Source of the DNA: Termitomyces sp. T153
Taxonomy: Eukaryota > Basidiomycota > Agaricomycetes > Agaricales > Lyophyllaceae
Direction: 5' to 3'
NCBI GenBank assembly: GCA_018296165.2
Contig: JACKQL020000021.1
Coordinates: 620,001 to 684,000 of the forward strand
Length of the DNA stretch: 64,000 nucleotides
Part shown: piece after piece, positions 21,791 to 31,829 of the stretch
How the letters are laid out: every line of letters starts with the position of its first letter
How positions within the stretch are numbered: position 1 is the stretch's first letter
The notes under the pieces: generated by a model
The model's input: the letters and a program-made list of their open reading frames with translations, nothing else
The model's database searches: none
Told to the model about the DNA's origin: nothing
Position numbers and translations under genes: made by a program

Positions 21791-23066
21791 CCAAGCTGTG
21801 TGACTCTCGTCTGCCACTCCAGAGGTTGCCCTTACAATAGTGATCTGCAGGCAGCTCTGGATAGGATGGGGCATAGTAATTTTCAGGTACTGGCCTATCA
21901 TAGACATCAGTTGAGTAGCTGGTGGGAGTGTATGCAAGGTTGTAAGCAGACATCAAGGATGGGGTAAGGTGGAGTCTTGATATCATATCAGGTTCCACTA
22001 ACTATAGGGGCTCAGCTTAGCTGGGTGAGTCCTTACTAGGCAGACACAATGACCTACACTTATAACCTAGCACTCCAGGGAGGTCCAGACATCAGATACT
22101 TGCAAGGAGGAGCTTGGAAAAGTGACCCAAGCAAGTTAAGGGTGGTCCAGGGAAGTCTTAGACCAGGTACAAAGATGGGTCAGGCTTAGGGAGGACTCAG
22201 GCACAAGTCTAGAGGTAAGTAATGAGTATGTGGGGCAAGTGGAGGCTATGCAAGTGATAGGAGTGGGGCCAGAGATTGATGGGGGATCAATCAGTATTGA
22301 TGGGTCCCAGAACTGAGTGTAGGGCTGGGTCTGGAGTTAATTATGAATGTATGAGTCATAAATAGATGAGTGGAGATCATAACAGAGTTAGAGTTGAAAG
22401 AGTTTAGGCAATGATAAAGGAAACTGAGGCAGGCAAGACTAGATGGACTCAAGACAAGACAGAGATGAGAACAAAACAGATTAAAGAGAGCAATGTGAGA
22501 CTAGAGACAGAGATAGAGATGAAACTGGGAAACATAAAAGGCACAGAATGTAAACAGACAAGTGATGCCAATATCAAGACTACTGTAGCAGATATTGCTC
22601 TATGACTTATATACTGACTACTGGACTTCATCTGGGGACTGAGGGTGTGACACTGGGGCTTGTCAGAGCCACATGGGGTTGACAGGTGTCAGTTCTGATC
22701 AGATGGCAGGCTGTGGTGATATTCTGATGGGAACAGATGGGAACACAGTCTGCCCTGTAGCTGTTGAGAAGTTCTGGAGTGGTCAGGTAGGTTGAGGGGA
22801 CAAGTCAGCAATGTGTGCTGGGGTCAAAAGAGATGTCAGATGGGCCTGAGGGCTTGGGAGGAGAAGGAGAAGTGACAGGGCCCATAGGGAACATGTCAGG
22901 GTTTGCCAGGGGGCTGTTGGGGTTTGCTGAAGAAGCATCAGAGTTATCCAGGGTGGGTGCTGTGGGTGAACAAAGGTCTGGGTGAGTTGAGGGGGTGTTG
23001 AGGGGGACTCTGGGGGAGTAGGGTGGCTTGGGAAGAGGTCTGGCAGTCTGGGAGTTGGTTGTGACA

Positions 23067-23267
23067 CAGACTGCCTGCTCCTTCACCACTGCTGGTGCAT
23101 GCCCTGGACTCTGCCCAAGCAACATTTGTAGGACTGACTGGTCCTACCTCAGATCTACCAACATAGGGACCAATCAATTGCCCTGGTGCTGTTTTGTCAA
23201 TGGGATGCCATATTCCACCCCCTTTATTGTTTATATGTGAGACTGTCAATGGTCTTAAAGGGGGGTA
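23067..23267 (+). other. 3' end of the internal region of a small-LTR-family element
   Basis: This piece lies between LTR-C and the next LTR and ends in a polypurine tract (AAAGGGGGGTA, 23257-23267), the second-strand primer typically found right before a 3' LTR. A plus-strand open stretch to 23240 has no recognisable family. Confidence 0.55.
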
Positions 23268-23497
23268 TGTAATGGAGCATCCACAAGACCTCCTTGTTAC
23301 CATAATTATCTAATTATTCTTATTAATTCTATATGTATTATTTGGCAGTGTCACATGATGCTGCCCTTTGATTGTAATATCTATCTATAGTATGTAAGGC
23401 AGTGCCTTAGTTCACTCTTATAGTACAGAATCAACAACTGGTTTTGACCTATGATGTGTGAATCATAAGCTGGACAAACCATAATGGAGACATTACA
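23268..23497 (+). mobile_element. 3' LTR of the small LTR family (related to 11059-12273)
   Basis: A 230-bp block starts TGTAATGGAGC and ends AGACATTACA. It matches the reverse complement of 11059-11287, for example GTTACCATAATTA, CAGTGCCTTA, CAACTGGTTTTGAC and ATAATGGA. The polypurine tract just before it sets the plus orientation. The 5' half of this element is gone, cut off by Gyp1-d. Confidence 0.87.
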
Positions 23498-23499
23498 GT

Positions 23500-23839
23500 T
23501 CCTTCATTAAGTATGCCTACATTATCAATGCTGCTAACCTCAATTACCTCAGTTACCTGGAGATTGATGAATCAAATCTAGTTGTTGATGCAGACAATCA
23601 TGTACTGAGTCCATACTGCCATACGTACATCAATGTTGGAAGAGCTGAACTTGCAAACTGGCAGAAAGTACACAAAGCAGCGAAAAATATGCTCAAAACT
23701 TGGAACAATGCTCAGGTTATTACTAAGTCTCAAAGCAAAGCTACACACTTCTTCATGCAAGCTTGTCATGTACAGTCTACAGTATCTGCATCACCATCAA
23801 CACAATCAACCTGCCTTCAATATGAGCAGCCTAAATAGC
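23500..23839 (+). CDS. unrecognised open-frame fragment
   Basis: A stop-free stretch of about 112 codons follows the LTR directly, reading FIKYAYIINAANLNYLSYLE at its start and ending in TAG at 23837-23839. It has no start codon of its own, so it is probably the downstream part of a gene or element cut by the LTR. It contains a Trp-Gln-Lys-Val-His-Lys-Ala-Ala-Lys helix. I do not recognise a family. CG-rich host sequence starts right after it. Confidence 0.3.
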
Positions 23840-24027
23840 CCATGCCGTCACGGAGGGATAGAGCAAGAGAAAAAAAAATGGCAGAAAAAATAATTCCGCT
23901 TCCCGACACATGACAGTCAGAGGCAATCAGCGGGCTGGAATTGCTTTCAAACATGGGGAACAAATATTTGAGTAGGTATACACAATCTCAGAAAGCATCC
24001 TCAAACGGTGATTGTGACCAAAACTTG

Positions 24028-25354
24028 TTAAAACTTCTGGCCGACAATATCCTCACTGATAGTCCAGAGCTTCTTGGCATTCTCCTGCAGATGTCAGGGT
24101 GTCAGATGCTGCCCAATCTAGCCAGTATCTATTTTACCTTGTCAAGGGCATAGGGGGCAGCCTGCTCATTGGATACCTTGCAGTCGACGAGATAAGCACC
24201 GCTCTTGTCGGCAATGGAAGGGTCAAAACCAGCAACGATATGACTGTGCGAATCATCAGCACTGACTACAAAGAACGGAATCAAAAACAAATTATACGTG
24301 GCCGTGGACTGGGAGACAGTACGGACCCAGTCGCCCTTGGGTGAGCCATCGGAATTGTAGTAATCAGAGAACTTCTCATAGTCCTCCTTCGTCATGTATT
24401 GATGCAGCGATGTAGAAGCTCCTCCAGGCTAATACACTGGGTCAGCAATTACATATTTGTGCGTGTATCGAGGGCTCTACGTACATGGATTGAAAAGACC
24501 TTCAGCTTGGTATCTTTGTAGCGCTCAGCGAGCTCAACAGCGAAGAGAATGTTAGCAGTCTTGCTCTGGCCACTGGAGGAACGTCACGCGTCAGCATCTG
24601 TCTCGAGATCACAGAGAAAACTGAGATACTAGGCAGTCCACTTGTCGTAGGTCTTGCCCTCGTCGAAGCCAATGTTGTCGAACCTAACGGGACCCCAGAA
24701 GTGACCGACAGATGAAACTGAGACGATACGGGGAGCCGGGGCCTCAAGGAGCTTAGGAATGACAAGGTTGGCGAAGAGAAAGTTGCCGATATGGTTATTG
24801 CCGAACTGGGATTCGAGTCCTTCTTCGGTCCTCTGATAAGGTGTACCCATCTACCAAAAGCGATGAGCCCAGACGATCTTGCGACCAGAAGTTCCACGTA
24901 CAATTCCAGCATTAAGGATGAGAACATCCACGGGTCCGTCGTAAGCATGAACTTCAGCGGCGGACTTGCGAATCGCAACCTGTGAATTCAAGTCGAATAG
25001 AAGCTCCTTGAGCTTCGCCTGTGGGAACTCAGCCTTGATAGCATCGGCAGTCTCCTTGATCCTTCGCGCAGAGTTACTTTAAATCAACAGCAATCTGGTA
25101 TAAAGTGTTCTCGCCTTACTTGTTAGCGCTACGTCCGGCAAGTACGACTTCGGCACCCTCGGAAGCCAGGACACGAGCAGCTTCAGCACCAAGACCACCA
25201 AGAGTGACACCAGTGACGATCACTGGTCGTGATAGACCGTTCACTACCACACTGCAAATATAGATGAGAAGGGCTTACCCCTCTTGCCCCTGATCTCAGG
25301 AGAAAGGGTCTTGGCGACGTCGATGGCATTGATATTGCTGTCGAAGGCAAGCAT
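24028..25354 (-). CDS. short-chain dehydrogenase/reductase (SDR), 8 exons, intact
   Basis: A predicted NAD(P)-dependent oxidoreductase of 313 residues with a Rossmann fold. Exons on the minus strand: 25354-25279, 25222-25120, 25061-24902, 24850-24630, 24572-24485, 24428-24298, 24243-24138, 24084-24028; introns 51-58 bp, all GT-AG. Landmarks are TGVTLGGLG (residues 29-37, cofactor loop), LNAG (109-112), SVSS (157-160, catalytic Ser) and YGQSK (187-191, catalytic Tyr and Lys). The C-terminus (DIVGQKF) follows a last 53-bp intron. The layout fits the single-domain retinol-dehydrogenase-like or WW-oxidoreductase-like SDRs common in basidiomycetes. It is divergent from the ADH gene at 26288 and near a terpene synthase, which suggests alcohol/ketone conversion on a terpenoid. 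The substrate cannot be read from sequence. Confidence 0.93.
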
Positions 25355-25580
25355 CGTAGTGGTGTTCAAACACTTGTTACTTGGTTGAAGAAGAAATGGG
25401 GTTGGAAAGTGATTTATAGTACGAGAAATAAGAAAGGGCCAGAGAATATACAGGATGTCAGACTCATAAATCGGCACGGTATATATGCAGAATTTTGATC
25501 TATTTTGATCTCAAATGCACCGAGGACGACATTGCACCAAGTGTCAGTGTGGAAAGGACAGAGCTTTTTACGTAATACAG

Positions 25581-26012
25581 CACCTTTCGACTTACTTGTT
25601 TGTATGATGTACCCACTCCTTACCGAGACCCGAGAATTACCCGATATGCCCATGAAAATGAACAGTTCTTCGAGATTCTGATGAAGTCGAGGTGATGGAA
25701 GTCGAGAGGTCAATTGGATTCCTAATTATGTATTCGAAATGAGATCAGACAAAGCAGGAAATGATCCGGGAATACAACCACCTCATTTCCTTTACAGCAC
25801 GTTTCCATATTGGATAGACCCTCCTGACTTACCCTTATCCTTAGAATATTATCTAGTCATAGGTGTGAATCCGATTGGCCTAGGCCTCAACTTCCATCAT
25901 CCCTCATCAGAATCTTGAAGAATATGTTCATTTTCATGGGCCTATCGGGTAATTCTCGGGTCTTGGCAGAGTGGGTGTCTCAAACAATAAATATAAAGGG
26001 TAAATCGAAGGG
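25581..26012. promoter_or_regulatory. inverted-repeat module in the divergent SDR/ADH promoter
   Basis: Two arms of about 145 bp, 25581-25724 and 25866-26012, are inverted copies of each other. The strongest core, 25623-25663 against 25926-25966, differs at only a few positions and contains TTCATTTTCATGGG and TATCGGGTAATTCTCGGGTC. The arms lie 227 bp upstream of the SDR ATG and 276 bp upstream of the ADH ATG, nearly mirror-symmetric. I infer a duplicated cis-element giving both genes the same input. A MITE-like insertion with inverted arms is the alternative. No TATA box or binding factor can be named. Confidence 0.7.
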
Positions 26013-26287
26013 GTCTATCATTATGAAACGTACTTACGCCTGGTTTCCTTCTGGATCACTTCTGATCACTGGCTCGGAAATTGTCGTTGTGGGAAATTGT
26101 CCGCAACTGTAGATCCCTGGCTAATCTCTATCTCCGGATACGTCACTAGTTGAGCAGTGGGGGCGTCGATAGTCGTTCTGATTTACTTCTTCCCGCACAA
26201 ACAGAAGATCTCCTTCGAACGCTGTCTTTGAGTCTTGACCTTATACTGAAAATACCGTGATTTCCAACCAAGTGATAGACCCTCCAG

Positions 26288-27740
26288 ATGACCATGATGC
26301 TTGCCGCCGAATATCACCCTGGCGAGACTCGACTCTTAATGAAGGACAAATATCTGGTGCCTTCCGCCGGACCAGGCCAGGTGGTACTACAGGTAGCGGC
26401 TTGTGGAGGTATGCTGCACGGTTGCTACTCTATTTTGGACCATGATGCTCATAGCGTTGACCTAGTCTGCCATTCCGACATTATGTTCATTGATGGCCAA
26501 GTACTTCCCGTACCCCTCGTTCTTGGCCATGAAATTTCCGGTTATGTAATTGAGTAAGTGTTTCGTCCTCATTGGCCTCATTAGACGCAAGCCCTGATAC
26601 CTCGATTCAGAATAGGTGAAGGCGTCGATCCGTCGATCAGGAAGGGCAGCCTGTACGCCGTACTCTCCATAACACCATCAGCAAAGTCATACCATGGCTT
26701 GCCGGCACTCTTCGATTCACCTGGTGCAAGCTATGACGGAGGCTTCGCAGAATACGTGCTCATTAGGCAGGACCAGCTCGTTCCTGTTGTAAGTCTTTTC
26801 GACCCCCAATGTCACCCAACAACCTATCATTATATTCACAGCCTAGCGGAGTCTCTGCTGAGTTCGCTGCCGTTGCTGCGGATGCCGGACTCAATGCCTA
26901 CAAATTCGTCGTCCGCGCAGGTCAGGTATATATCCCCACATCGCTATTGAAGTCACGAGACAAGGATTTGTTGAACTCGTTTGTCTAGGTTGACGGAAAA
27001 CGTTCAACATCCATACTCGTCTGTGGCGTCGGGGGTCTGGGCCATCAAGCCGTTTCCATCGCCACACATCTCAATGCCACGGTTTATGCATGCGATTCGA
27101 AACCCGAAGCACGCAAGCTCGCGCTCAGGCTCGGCGCGACGGAGGCGTACAGTCCAGAGGAGCTGGCCAACAAGATTGAGGAGGGTCTGACGGTTGATGT
27201 CGCTATTGATTTTGTGGCGAAAGCTGCGAGTACGTCTTGTACCTTTCATAATGTGATGGCAAATTTTGAATTTCTAAGCGTTTGAGACCTGCAAGGCGTC
27301 ACTGAGGGGCAATAACAAGGCTTTCCCTGCAAACCCTCGGCTCATAGTAGTGCATTTTTATCATGTTTCCGCCTTGAACCACTTTGCTAAAACTAGGGTA
27401 AACAGGCCGGCCTGACGAGCGAGAAGCTCGAGTTCTCAACTTTGGACACCCTCTCATACAATTTGACAAGTGCGTGATATCAGATTTCGAGAGAAGAACA
27501 GAGATATAACCAATGCAAAGTTGTTACTCCACAATACGGCTCGAAGGAAGATCTCGAAGCCGTTCTTGATCTCTACGCCACAGTTCGTATTCTCAATTGT
27601 TCTAGGCTTCGTATCTTGAATATTATCTATAGGGAGCCGTTGTTCCAATCGTCTCAAGCCACAAACTCTCAGAAATCAACACGGTACTCGACAAGTTGCG
27701 TTCCGGAACTGTGCTAGGACGGGTCGTAGTGGTGCCATAA
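26288..27740 (+). CDS. zinc-type (MDR) alcohol dehydrogenase, 9 exons, intact
   Basis: Predicted protein of 341 residues. Exons: 26288-26408, 26466-26553, 26611-26788, 26842-26925, 26989-27229, 27279-27349, 27397-27469, 27521-27582, 27633-27740; introns 47-63 bp. The GroES-like N-terminal half has the catalytic zinc ligands Cys42 in GVCHSD and His62-Glu63 in LGHEISG. The Rossmann half has CGVGGLG (169-175), with Asp193 at the end of strand two, which favours NAD(H) over NADP(H). The usual structural-zinc loop with four Cys is absent; GASYDGGFAEYV follows directly. The protein ends LGRVVVVP. ATGs at 26294 and 26297 are possible alternative starts. Substrate unknown; neighbouring SDR and terpene synthase suggest terpene alcohol oxidation. 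Confidence 0.92.
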
Positions 27741-28227
27741 ACTATTGATGAGCATCATTTGTCAGTTTTGAAATCATGAGTGATTCGTAGAACATATTAA
27801 GCAACTTGTAAACGCCCTGCATAGCCTAGGGTGCATGACCTGTGTTTGTGACCTTGGCCTTGATAAGTAAAACATATACATGACATAGCCACCTCATCAT
27901 AGCATGCAACCAGATTAAGGGGTCAATGGTAAAGGTTTACAGTCCAAGTCAAGCATGATACTAAACACATCACATATACCAACATAAACATACCTGAAGA
28001 AGCACTCGCGATTGTCTGTGAGCATGTTGAATGGTTGACCAACCACCATAGGTCAAGGGCTGCCGGTTCAGATAATATCAATTTCCGCTTTGAGTTGTTG
28101 AACCCGTGGAAATTGATATACTTCAGTAGGGTGTTGCCTTTACCGGACGATGGTCTTGTTTGGACAGGTCAGTAGCTTGGCGAAGTGTAAATTTGCGAGA
28201 CGAGCGCTTGGAACCCACGGCTACGGC
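27741..28227. other. intergenic, after the ADH gene
   Basis: CG-normal sequence without a supported gene. It holds the 3' untranslated part of the ADH gene. A conventional AATAAA signal was not seen close to the stop. Confidence 0.5.
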
Positions 28228-28315
28228 CGAACCCTCTACGGAGTAGCGGCAATTTTTTCATCCGGACCCAGAACTCGAAAACGATCTGGCCTGACGGGCC
28301 ACTTTTACCTCCTAT
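28228..28315 (-). repeat. dispersed repeat, copy 2 (inverse of 1-88)
   Basis: The reverse complement matches window positions 1-88 along most of its length. Both copies keep CG, for example GGCCCGTCAGG and CGTAGAGGGTT. It sits between the ADH and terpene synthase genes. Confidence 0.8.
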
Positions 28316-29116
28316 CTTTAAATTTTCCGAGTTCAGTCCGAATTCGCTTGATATCATTCAAAAAAATTCCAGGCAGTGCTGTCAAACTCTAATGGAGTTG
28401 AGAATGGAGTTGAGGAATTTGCATGAAATCCGCTTCAAGAGCTGCAGGACGCGCAACGGTTGACTCAATGCATTGATCAGAAGTCGATGAGTCCAGTGAA
28501 CGCTTCAATTGACCAGGTAATTACTATGACAATGCAGATGTGAATGTCGCTAAGATTTCGAGACCGAGAGACAGTAGAGTGGCAAGGCGAAAAAACGCTA
28601 ATGAAGTATACATTAGTAGGAGGTACGCGAAATGACAGTGGTACGAAATCAAGAAGTCAAACTTGAAGGACATGTGACCGCTTCGCCTCAGTCCGAAACG
28701 CGTTCCGCATTCCCCCCCGTGCCTGAGATTTGAACAATCCATGTGGAACCATGCCGGCGGCTAGAGGGGGTGCAGTCCAGGGCAGATCGCGGTTGCTCGA
28801 TACAAATTTTGATACTTAAAACATCGGCATCGGTAGGAACGTTGATAACATCCAAAGGAGATTGATTAGAATCACTTTTTGTCTTCTAGATGCATACGGA
28901 AAATCGGTGACGACCCACGGTTCGACTCATTCTTGGAGAATGCATGATAAGATCTTAAGATGTTGTTACCGTACATTGCAGGGTTATCCATCAGTCGGTC
29001 CTCTTAAAAGGTTAGAAATCCAAATAGAGTAACAGCTAAGTCTCTCCAAAACCGACCCACATCGTCTCGAGCTACGTATTCCTCAATCTTCTCATTTTTC
29101 ATTTAGGCTGTTCACA
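28316..29116. promoter_or_regulatory. upstream region of the terpene synthase gene
   Basis: No gene is supported here. The last 100 bases before the ATG are C/T-rich (TTCCTCAATCTTCTCATTTT at 29081-29100), a common fungal promoter-proximal feature. The core of the SDR/ADH inverted repeat was not found here. Confidence 0.45.
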
Positions 29117-30413
29117 ATGGTCGCTGAAATGGATAAGCCCACATATAAAGCGATAGACGAGACTAAATACATCGGTGTGTTACCCTCTAGAGCAGACGGA
29201 AAGGCTAGTAAGATGGAAGACGCCGAGGAGATCCTCAAGATTGCTGGAAAATTTATGTGCGCTCTGGAATACCACCCCCCGTCGTTCCCTCAGGACTCTG
29301 CTCTTCGCAAGGCTGTCATCGATGAACTTGATTCATGGAACATTGGCAAGGCTGCTGACGGCTTTTTGAAATGTGTCGATGTAGGCACAGCTGCTGCAGA
29401 AGTTGGTTTCTTCTGTCTTCGTCCTTGTGTGTATCCATGCTGACAGCGATGTCGTGCAGCTCTTCTACCCCGCCCATGAATTCGACCTCAAGATTATCAT
29501 TGCCATTTGTACAGCGTTTGTTACTTATTTTCCCATTTCTACACCACATACTAATGAATATCGCAACCATAGGGGTATGAAGTGGATGGATAACGTTGCC
29601 GACGATATCCTCGAGCCACTTGTCCAGTTTCAAGGCCGTTTTCACGCTCGCAAACCCCAATTACACCCTGTTCTTGACTGCTATGCCACATTCATGCTGC
29701 GTCTGTACGAGCACTACGAACCTTACGTCGCTGATCAAATGATCATGTCATCAGTGACATTTATGCTCGGCAGCTGTATTGAGGTCCGTTCACTCAGTAA
29801 AAACATGAAGCAGAGCACAGATGCTGTTCTCTGGCCATATTATGTGCGAAACCTCAGCGGTGAGTACCGTTATATGATCGTCTCAGGATTTATCACACTA
29901 ATGTGATGCAGGTATTTCTGGCTTCTATGCGTATGCGTGCTTCCCGAAGAAGGATCACCCAGATGTCATTGATTATATCCAGGCTATTCCCGAAATCCTT
30001 GTGTTCACTAACTTTCTTAACGATGTCTTGAGGCTAGTTCCTACCCAGTTATTACATCTGAATGCTCTAGCTCATGTAATCTCCTGTTTGCAGCTTCTAC
30101 AAGGAGGAGATGGATGGCGAACTGCATAACTACTGCCAGACAATGGCCCGTGTGACCGGCGAAGGGCCTTTAAAGATTCTACAAGATGTCTCTGACGAGA
30201 CCATTGTAGTTGCTAAGCGTGCTTATCGCATCTTAAAGGACAGTCCAGCAGCACAAAAGGCATTCAAGGAATATGAGCAGGGATACATGTATGTCGGATA
30301 ATGCATCCTTTTTCTGGCTTTCCTGATACATATTTTTTGGCAGCCGTTTCCATCTGGATGTTGCTCATTATCGTTTGCCAGAAAAATGGAGGAAGCAGTA
30401 TGCTGGTGCCTAG
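29117..30413 (+). CDS. trichodiene-synthase-family terpene cyclase, 6 exons, intact
   Basis: A predicted class I terpene synthase that would cyclise a prenyl diphosphate, probably farnesyl diphosphate, with Mg2+. Exons: 29117-29401, 29460-29515, 29573-29859, 29912-30032, 30094-30288, 30344-30413; 337 residues. Landmarks are LFYPAHEFDLKIII (96-109), the Asp-rich motif MDNVADD (119-125), the complete NSE triad N246/S250/E254 in NDVLSFYKE, and a C-terminal HYRLPE (323-328) matching the family's conserved Arg-Tyr region. Intron 4 (30033-30093) must start GC rather than GT and splits the NSE Ser codon. Intron 5 (30289-30343) is required for the HYRLPE end; unspliced RNA would stop at 30301. The family link is strong, but trichodiene as product is not implied; basidiomycete members make varied sesquiterpenes. 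Confidence 0.92.
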
Positions 30414-31829
30414 GTGGCCTGGTCAGACATGCTCAGGAAGTATTGCAGTACACTTAGTTATCATTTCATGTCACTCTTACCAAGCTCTAAGATAAATGAC
30501 TATTGTCAATGTTCTTAACAACAATAACAAACCTGCCCTACCGCCTAGTAAAGTTCTATTGTAAAAACATCTCTATTGTAGATAACATCTCTATTGTAAA
30601 AACATCTCTGAATCACTGAGAACACAAGCTGCTCTCATCAAAACTGTTGTGCCAGTTGTTAATTCTATACATTCAGGATATCAAGCTTTTCCGTACAATT
30701 AATTTTTCGCATTCCTTTGCTCGCCTCTACCTACGCCTCGTAAACCCCAGTATTTGATCTGAATGCTTGCCTATATAGTTCGAACTATCCCCACACTGCT
30801 GCACTCCAGGGCAATTGTGTCAGGGAAGGTTTTTCTGAACAAGTCCTCAGCACAAAGAATCTTCAGTACATTGGCTCATGTTATAATCAAGAAGATAAAG
30901 AGGTCTGTGTCAAGGTCATAGAGGTAATGGAGCAAGAGTTAGAGCTCAATGCCACACCAGTTATGAGAGTAGAATGACAAACTAACATGCAGAACTTTAA
31001 TTAGAATGACAAACCAACATGCAGAACTTTTAGTGACATTGTTTCCAGAGAAGCTAACTAAATCTCGAATACTATCAAGGCCATGGCTGCCAAGATTTGT
31101 GAGCTGAAAGGTGGAGTCTGTGTTAGGTCCATGTGACCTGGGGAGCTCTCTCCCTGTGGAGCAAACAGGCTGCTAGTCAGAGGACTGCAATGACTAAAGG
31201 AGTTATTTTGGAGCATTGGGTGTGGTTTGATGGGGAGTCAAATGGATGATCCAGAAGTTGTAGGAGTTCTTGCAGGGCTAGGTTTGGAGGTAGGGCAAGT
31301 CAAAAAAATCTAGAGAATGGGACTTTGGAGTTAAGAGACTTTTAGAAAGCAGAGAGGTCAGGAAACAGAGATGAATTTGCAAATTGAGATAATCCAGGAA
31401 ACTGAGACAATATTAAGAAACTGTGCTAAGATGAACTAAGGCAATATCAAGGCTAGGGACAAACTATGATGAAGTACAGTACTCTTCTGGGGGTTTCCAG
31501 ATGGTGGCAATGGCAACAGGGAGTCCAAGGTGGTGGCAGAGGGTCTGAGACAGGCAGAGTGGGGTGGGGAATAGAGCAGGTCCCACAGAGGCAGAGGAGG
31601 GGCCAAGTTGACAAAGGGAAAGTGCCTGTCTGGTGGCCTCTGTTCTTATGAGAGATTGGCAGAGATGTTTGAGGTTTCCTCAAGTGAGTTTATGTTAGGC
31701 ATGGTGATGTATTCAGAATGCAACAAGTAGCAGGGGGTCAATAAGGCAAAGTGCCACATGGATTTGCTGCCAGCTCTTGCATGCACATAGTAGTCAATTT
31801 TTAATCATGTGTAAACAGGTAGCTACCCT
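30414..31829. other. intergenic and repeat-like sequence, no gene seen
   Basis: CG occurs up to about 30790 and is nearly absent after, marking the right edge of the gene island. A short tandem (unit close to AACATCTCTATTGTA) lies at 30551-30612. From about 31130 to 31700 G/A-rich sequence resembles decayed LTR material, with CAATATCAAGGCTAG at 31443-31457. No terminal repeats with a target duplication could be fixed. Confidence 0.4.

Larger units (their letters stand above)
18788..21836 (+). mobile_element. Gyp2-a: deleted Ty3/gypsy element inside Gyp1-d, TSD ATAGT
   Basis: The 5' LTR is 18788-19156 (decayed start GGTCAGGGGAC; end of the GAGGTTGC...TTATA type). A two-base spacer (GC) and the primer-binding site AGAACAAATCT (19159-19169) follow. 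The right end is the LTR terminus CCAGAGGTTGCCCTTACA ending at 21836. ATAGT occurs at 18783-18787 and 21837-21841. Inside are gag and part of the protease only. RT, RNase H, integrase and most of the 3' LTR are missing, and 20880-21790 is sequence not found in the sister copy Gyp2-b. Confidence 0.87.
18656..23066 (-). mobile_element. Gyp1-d: 5' end of a minus-strand Gyp1 element, split by Gyp2-a
   Basis: LTR-C (21986-23066) is the 5' LTR in minus orientation, from TGTCACAACC to a decayed TGATA end. Two bases inside it lies the primer-binding site, seen on the plus strand as AGTCTTGATAT at 21973-21983. A gag start follows (21985-21837, reading YDRPVPENYYAPSYPELPAD). It is interrupted by Gyp2-a and resumes at 18787-18656 (TWPSMPPPSVREYYQAGTA). 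The exact ATAGT duplication around Gyp2-a joins the two parts. Everything after this gag start is lost at the junction with repeat R. Confidence 0.85.

Noticed and set aside
25223..25278. SDR first intron ending at earlier acceptors (25 or 35 bp)
   Set aside because: A CAG end gives a stop, and a 35-bp intron would be unusually short and insert residues before the cofactor loop. The 56-bp intron gives the expected RVIVTGVT start.
30110..30301. terpene synthase ending at 30301
   Set aside because: A 55-bp GT-AG intron just before this stop leads into a conserved family C-terminus, so the shorter end is taken as intron retention.
31132..31609. possible solo LTR (TGTTAGG ... TTGACA)
   Set aside because: Five-base flanks do not match and the ends do not align to a family found elsewhere in the window.
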